DNA of 64,000 nucleotides from Lachnospiraceae bacterium. GTDB lineage: Bacteria > Bacillota > Clostridia > Lachnospirales > Lachnospiraceae. This document shows positions 60,153-64,000 of this stretch, one piece after another (the first letter of the stretch is position 1; the number at the start of each line of letters is the position of its first letter). The notes beneath the pieces are model-generated. The model worked only from the letters and a program-made list of their open reading frames with translations. It ran no database searches and was not told the origin of the DNA. The stretch lies in the NCBI GenBank assembly GCA_017540605.1, contig JAFYAS010000040.1, forward strand, positions 56,361 through 120,360, in the 5' to 3' direction. Made by a program: the position numbers and the translations under genes.

Positions 60153-60164
60153 TAGGGCCTTTTT
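60134..60164 (+). terminator. Terminator overlapping the pncC end
   Basis: AAAAGGCCTTATT pairs with AATAGGGCCTTTTT, the stop codon is in the loop side, and a T-run follows. Confidence 0.85.
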
Positions 60165-60266
60165 GTGTTACAATGCTTTGTGGCTGTGCGGTTTTAATTA
60201 CAGCCTGTATTTATGATTTTGCTTCACAAACCGGAGTACGGATAAGCATGAATAAGGAGACATGAT

Positions 60267-61727
60267 ATGGCTGTATTATCAGAGCTTGAACCAAAGAATG
60301 TATTCGCATTTTTTGAGGAAATATGCGGTATTCCGCATGGATCGGGGGATACTAAAAGGATAAGCGATCATCTGGTTGCTTTTGCAAAGGAAAGAGGGCT
60401 TTCGTATATTCAGGATGAGATGAACAATGTGATCATAGAAAAGCCCGGAGTTAATGCCTCGGAAGATGCTGAGCCTGTGATCCTTCAAGGGCACATTGAT
60501 ATGGTGTGCGAGAAGGAGAGTGGATATGATATTGACTTTTCTTCGGAGGGACTTAAGCTTAAGCTTGAGGATGGTATCATTTCTGCGGAAGGTACTACCT
60601 TAGGCGGTGATGACGGAATTGCGGTGGCTTATATGCTGGCACTTCTCGATAGTAAGGATATCACTCATCCTCCACTTTACTGTGTGTTTACGGTAGATGA
60701 GGAGATAGGTATGCTTGGTGCTGCGGCCCTTGATCTGTCATCGGTTAAGTCTAAGCTTTTGATCAATATCGATTCCGAGGATGAAGGGGTGATCATGGTG
60801 AGCTGTGCCGGTGGCGCAACTGCTACATGTTCCCTTCCGATAGATAGGAAAAATGATAGTGAAGGTATTTGCTGCAGGCTTATGGTGAAAGGGCTTACAG
60901 GCGGTCATTCGGGTGTGGAGATACACAAGCAGAGAGCTAATTCAAACCAGGTTCTCGGAAGGATACTTTATCGCATTTCAAGGGAGGCATCCCTCGATCT
61001 CATATCGGTTGAGGGCGGTTTAAAGGACAACGCTATTCCCAGAGAGTCGGTTTCTTTCTTAAGTGTTAAGGACAAGAAAAGCTTTGATCAGATATCTGTT
61101 GATATCGAGGAAATGAAGCTTATATTAAAGCATGAATATCATAAAACCGATCCCGGTTTGGAGCTGGTTTTTGAAAAGGTAGATGATCCTTCATCGCCTA
61201 ATCCTATGGATAAGGCTTCGGAAGATAGGGTGATAGCACTTCTTCGAGGACTTCCAAACGGAATATACAGGATGAGCGAGGAGATAGAGGGGCTTGTTCA
61301 GACCTCTCTTAATATGGGTATTTTAAAGACAGATGAGAAAGCTGTTAATGCTTCATTTTCCGTAAGAAGCAGTGTCGGAAGTGAAAAGGATGAACTCATA
61401 GAAAGACTTGAGGCTGTCACTGAAGCACTTGGTGGCTCAGTCAGTGTTGCCGGCGATTATCCGGCTTGGGAATACAAGAAGGATTCAAGGCTTCGAGAGC
61501 TGATGGTTGATACATATAAAGAGCTTTACAAGGAGAGTCCTGTGATAGAAGCTGTTCATGCCGGTGTCGAGTGCGGACTGTTCGCAGGACAGATAGAGGG
61601 ACTTGATGCAGTGAGCATCGGACCTGAGATGAAGGATATCCATACTCCTGCTGAATCAATGGATGCAGAGAGTGTAAAAAGGACATGGGAGTATATACTT
61701 AAGTGCCTTGAAAAACTTGCGAAATAA
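60267..61727 (+). CDS. pepD: Aminoacyl-histidine dipeptidase (beta-Ala-His dipeptidase)
   Basis: A 486-residue M20-family metallopeptidase. FFEEICGIPHGSGDT opening, VILQGHIDMVCEKE (first metal His), TTLGGDDGIAVAYMLAL (bridging Asp), FTVDEEIGMLGA (catalytic Glu pair), LINIDSEDEG, and VHAGVECGLF near the end. Cytosolic cleavage of Xaa-His and other dipeptides. Confidence 0.96.
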   Translation: MAVLSELEPKNVFAFFEEICGIPHGSGDTKRISDHLVAFAKERGLSYIQDEMNNVIIEKPGVNASEDAEPVILQGHIDMVCEKESGYDIDFSSEGLKLKLEDGIISAEGTTLGGDDGIAVAYMLALLDSKDITHPPLYCVFTVDEEIGMLGAAALDLSSVKSKLLINIDSEDEGVIMVSCAGGATATCSLPIDRKNDSEGICCRLMVKGLTGGHSGVEIHKQRANSNQVLGRILYRISREASLDLISVEGGLKDNAIPRESVSFLSVKDKKSFDQISVDIEEMKLILKHEYHKTDPGLELVFEKVDDPSSPNPMDKASEDRVIALLRGLPNGIYRMSEEIEGLVQTSLNMGILKTDEKAVNASFSVRSSVGSEKDELIERLEAVTEALGGSVSVAGDYPAWEYKKDSRLRELMVDTYKELYKESPVIEAVHAGVECGLFAGQIEGLDAVSIGPEMKDIHTPAESMDAESVKRTWEYILKCLEKLAK

Positions 61728-61748
61728 AATAGAAAATGGAGAAGAGAT

Positions 61749-62579
61749 ATGAGCTTAGCAGATAAATTATTTATAGATATGTGTACGGACATTATTGAAA
61801 ATGGATATAGCACTGAGGGTGAGAAGGTTCGCCCTAAGTGGCCTGATGGTGAATATGCTTATACCATTAAGCGTTTTGGTGTGGTGAATCGATATGATCT
61901 TTCAAAAGAGTTTCCTGCTATCACCCTCAGAAAAACCTATATCAAGTCAGCTGTAGATGAACTCCTTTGGATATGGCAGAAGAAGTCCAATAATGTGCAT
62001 GATCTTAAAAGTCACATTTGGGATGAATGGGCTGATGAGGACGGTTCTATCGGAAAGGCCTATGGTTATCAGATGGGTGTAAAGCATCAGTATAAGGAGG
62101 GTATGATGGATCAGGTGGACAGAGTTATATTTGATCTTAAAAACAATCCCTACAGCAGACGTATCATGACTAATATCTATGTTCATCAGGATCTTTCGGA
62201 GATGAATCTATATCCTTGTGCCTACAGTATGACCTTCAATGTAACTGGGAATAAGCTGAATGCGATACTTAATCAGAGGTCTCAGGATGTGCTTGCGGCC
62301 AACAACTGGAATGTCTGTCAATACGCCGTTCTTGTGATGATGCTTGCACAGGTTACAGGCTTTGAGCCCGGTGAGCTTGTTCATGTGATCGCAGATGCAC
62401 ACATTTACGACAGGCATATAGATATTGTGAAGGAGCTTATAAGTCGTCCCACTTATCCTGCCCCTAAGGTGACATTGAATCCGGATATAAAGGATTTTTA
62501 TGATTTTACAACCGATGATATCACTGTTGAAGATTATCAGACCGGACCACAGATCAAGGATATACCTATAGCGGTTTGA
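61749..62579 (+). CDS. thyA: Thymidylate synthase
   Basis: Methylates dUMP to dTMP using methylene-THF. A 276-residue ThyA-type enzyme: KSAVDELLWIWQKKSN, GSIGKAYGYQMG, YSRRIMTNIYVHQDL, the catalytic Cys157 in LYPCAYS, QRSQDVLAANNWNVCQYAVL and HIYDRHIDIV. The residue after Cys-containing PC is Ala, not the His of the E. coli type; Bacillus ThyA has a similar change, so activity is expected. 21 bp after pepD, GGAGAAGAG site. Confidence 0.95.
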   Translation: MSLADKLFIDMCTDIIENGYSTEGEKVRPKWPDGEYAYTIKRFGVVNRYDLSKEFPAITLRKTYIKSAVDELLWIWQKKSNNVHDLKSHIWDEWADEDGSIGKAYGYQMGVKHQYKEGMMDQVDRVIFDLKNNPYSRRIMTNIYVHQDLSEMNLYPCAYSMTFNVTGNKLNAILNQRSQDVLAANNWNVCQYAVLVMMLAQVTGFEPGELVHVIADAHIYDRHIDIVKELISRPTYPAPKVTLNPDIKDFYDFTTDDITVEDYQTGPQIKDIPIAV

Positions 62580-62769
62580 TTTCTGTGAAACATATGTAGA
62601 GTATGTAGAAATTTTCATTAATATTTGGATATTTTGCACATAAAACACTTTAATCTTCCTCCGAATTGTGATATACTATTTCCGTTGTGTAGGTTAAGCA
62701 GTTCATTTTGCTCATTTGTTTTTGAACCTGCCTTGCCACGCAAATTATAATTATTGGAGGATCACATAC

Positions 62770-63864
62770 ATGAAAAAAGAATCTCTTGATATCAAGATGA
62801 CCGCCGGAGGTAGCTTTGAAGGCTATGAGATTACGGAATATCTTGATTTTGTAAGCGGACAGATTGCTTTGGCATCAGGCTTTTTGGCGAATATCGCCGA
62901 GATGACCACACAGGAGAGCAACACATTTACCAGCAAGCTTCAGTCAGCAAGTGATACAGCACTTGAGATACTTATGAAGAATGCTTTAGCTCTTAAGGCA
63001 GATGGTATTATAGGTGTGGCGCTCACTTATTCGGATTTTTCGGGAAGCTCAATTGGTGCGGTTGCATCCGGTACAGCTGTAAAGCTTAAGAAGATACAAA
63101 AGAAGGAAGCTATAACTAACGAGCTTTTCGTAAGTAATTATTATACCAGACTACTTCCGCGTCCTGTTCGTATCAGACTTTTGGCAATAGATGGCAAGGT
63201 GAAGATAGCAGGGGATTTTTACAATTACAATCTTGAAGAGATAAAGGCTATCAGAGCTGATGTTGAGCTTGAGAATTTTTACGGAGAGAAAATGTTGCTT
63301 TCCGGTATAGATTTTACATTTGAGAAGAACAATATTTCAATGCTTGAGTCCTTCTATGTTGAATGTGATCTCGACGAAAAATATGTTGGAATGACCTGTG
63401 ATGCAAAGGTATATCTTCAGAAGTATGTGACCTCGAAGGATGTATTTGCTTGTACAGACAATCCTATCAATGTTTCTATGTCACTTCAGTCTTTGAAGGC
63501 ACTTAAGAAGAACAGAGGTATAGATGCATTTGAGAGATATCATTCAGATGGATCTACATGGACCTGTAACTGTGGTCACATCAACGGTGCGGGAGCAGAG
63601 GAATGTGCTATCTGTCAGAGAAAGGAAAGCGACCTTGCTTCAAACAGGAGCTTCAACTATGACGAGATGCTTGAGAAGATGAAGACTATGATCAATGTAA
63701 CCGGTATGAAGGATGTGCTGATGCAATATATCAAGCAGATCGATCCGGGAATCAGAATGGAGCTTCTTGAGATCATGGAGTCAGGACTTCAGTACGAGAG
63801 AACCAGAGGAGATATGACAAGCTCTGTTTATGATAAGGTTTTACGAGTATTCGAGACAAACTAG
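62770..63864 (+). CDS. YbjQ-domain protein with C-terminal zinc ribbon
   Basis: A 364-residue protein: residues ~1-105 match the YbjQ/UPF0145 heavy-metal-binding fold (MTAGGSFEGYEITEYLDFVS, ALKADGIIGVALTYS), a middle beta domain (about 130-240) without recognised family, and a RanBP2-like zinc ribbon STWTCNCGHINGAGAEECAICQ with four Cys, followed by a helical tail. TTGGAGG sets the start at 62770; an ATG at 62716 lacks a site. Function unknown; the zinc ribbon suggests protein or nucleic-acid binding. Confidence 0.78.
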   Translation: MKKESLDIKMTAGGSFEGYEITEYLDFVSGQIALASGFLANIAEMTTQESNTFTSKLQSASDTALEILMKNALALKADGIIGVALTYSDFSGSSIGAVASGTAVKLKKIQKKEAITNELFVSNYYTRLLPRPVRIRLLAIDGKVKIAGDFYNYNLEEIKAIRADVELENFYGEKMLLSGIDFTFEKNNISMLESFYVECDLDEKYVGMTCDAKVYLQKYVTSKDVFACTDNPINVSMSLQSLKALKKNRGIDAFERYHSDGSTWTCNCGHINGAGAEECAICQRKESDLASNRSFNYDEMLEKMKTMINVTGMKDVLMQYIKQIDPGIRMELLEIMESGLQYERTRGDMTSSVYDKVLRVFETN

Positions 63865-63885
63865 TGCCTCGATTCTTAAATAACT

Positions 63886-64000
63886 GGACCGAATGCTTGC
63901 CTGCTTATCCCGATAGCACACACCTAAAAGCCTCAGCGTAGCCCGCTACGCCTACGTTTTTAGGTATGCACTCTCGGGCAAGCATTCTGCGCATTAGTCC
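63886..64000. repeat. Large nested hairpin at the window edge
   Basis: GAATGCTTGCC (63891-63901) pairs with GGCAAGCATTC (63977-63987); inside, TCCCGA / TCTCGGG, ACCTAAAA / TTTTAGGT and GCGTAG / CTACGC around a CCCG loop. GGAC / GTCC ends may extend past the window. 22 bp after the zinc-ribbon gene. Its style and the CCCGCTACG word match 13901-14065. Confidence 0.75.

Noticed and set aside
62211..62225. Defective thymidylate synthase because the His after the catalytic PC motif is missing
   Set aside because: Bacillus-type ThyA also lacks this His; all other motifs are intact.
1..64000. rRNA, tRNA or known riboswitches
   Set aside because: I looked for cloverleaf-like and conserved riboswitch motifs in the intergenic regions and saw none; a covariance-model scan would be decisive.

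Overview
The window looks like the chromosome of a low-to-medium GC Firmicute of class Clostridia, most probably a Lachnospiraceae member of the Butyrivibrio/Roseburia kind. The division and cell-wall cluster has Gram-positive gene content, ribosome binding sites are strong AGGAGG types, GTG and TTG starts are common, and several secreted proteins have N-terminal modules I associate with this family. The genus is inference. I saw no rRNA or tRNA genes and no CRISPR array.

Layout. 1-5.9 kb: the 3' part of a RecQ-UvrD fusion helicase, a HigA-like antitoxin without a toxin, and a leftward operon of three small membrane proteins ending in a Ca2+/cation antiporter. 5.9-9.1 kb: a lipoprotein, then nucleoside salvage (deoB, pdp). 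9.1-15.3 kb: a cell-surface block led by a perfect-consensus promoter (transglutaminase-like surface protein, DltA-like ligase, DltB-like MBOAT, SGNH/DltD-like protein). 15.2-19.2 kb: GIY-YIG protein, surE, two tandem paralogous secreted proteins and an acidic secreted protein. 19.3-30.6 kb: mixed housekeeping (birA, C39 peptidase, purA, EamA transporter, HI0933-type flavoprotein, Nudix, UlaG-like hydrolase, upp), including an exported class-V aminotransferase. 31.2-34.8 kb: accessory genes and decayed fragments (PD-(D/E)XK proteins, HAD nucleotidase, beta-lactamase-fold hydrolase).

34,978-42,827 is a small integrative element of about 7.8 kb bounded by a perfect 72-bp direct repeat that contains the ribosome binding site and first codons of ychF. 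It carries a tyrosine integrase, a Tn916-type excisionase, an HTH regulator and a polymorphic-toxin locus wrecked by an IS1380-family element, with the putative immunity gene left intact. A remnant of a second, related integrase lies just outside the left att site.

42.8-64 kb is conserved core: ychF, lgt, then the division cluster mraZ-rsmH-ftsL-pbp-mraY-murD-ftsW-ftsQ-ftsZ, a DltC-like carrier protein, a pantothenate/CoA set (panG-like, panB, panC, coaBC), pncC, pepD, thyA and a YbjQ-domain zinc-ribbon protein.

The most unusual signal is a family of intergenic structured elements directly after gene stop codons (13,684; 43,914; 58,123). Each ends in an inverted copy of the last bases of the gene it follows, so the terminal inverted repeats are gene-specific rather than element-specific, while the internal hairpins keep the same architecture through compensatory base changes. 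I could not match it to a family I know. A second class of large hairpins sits at 13,901 and at the right edge of the window.
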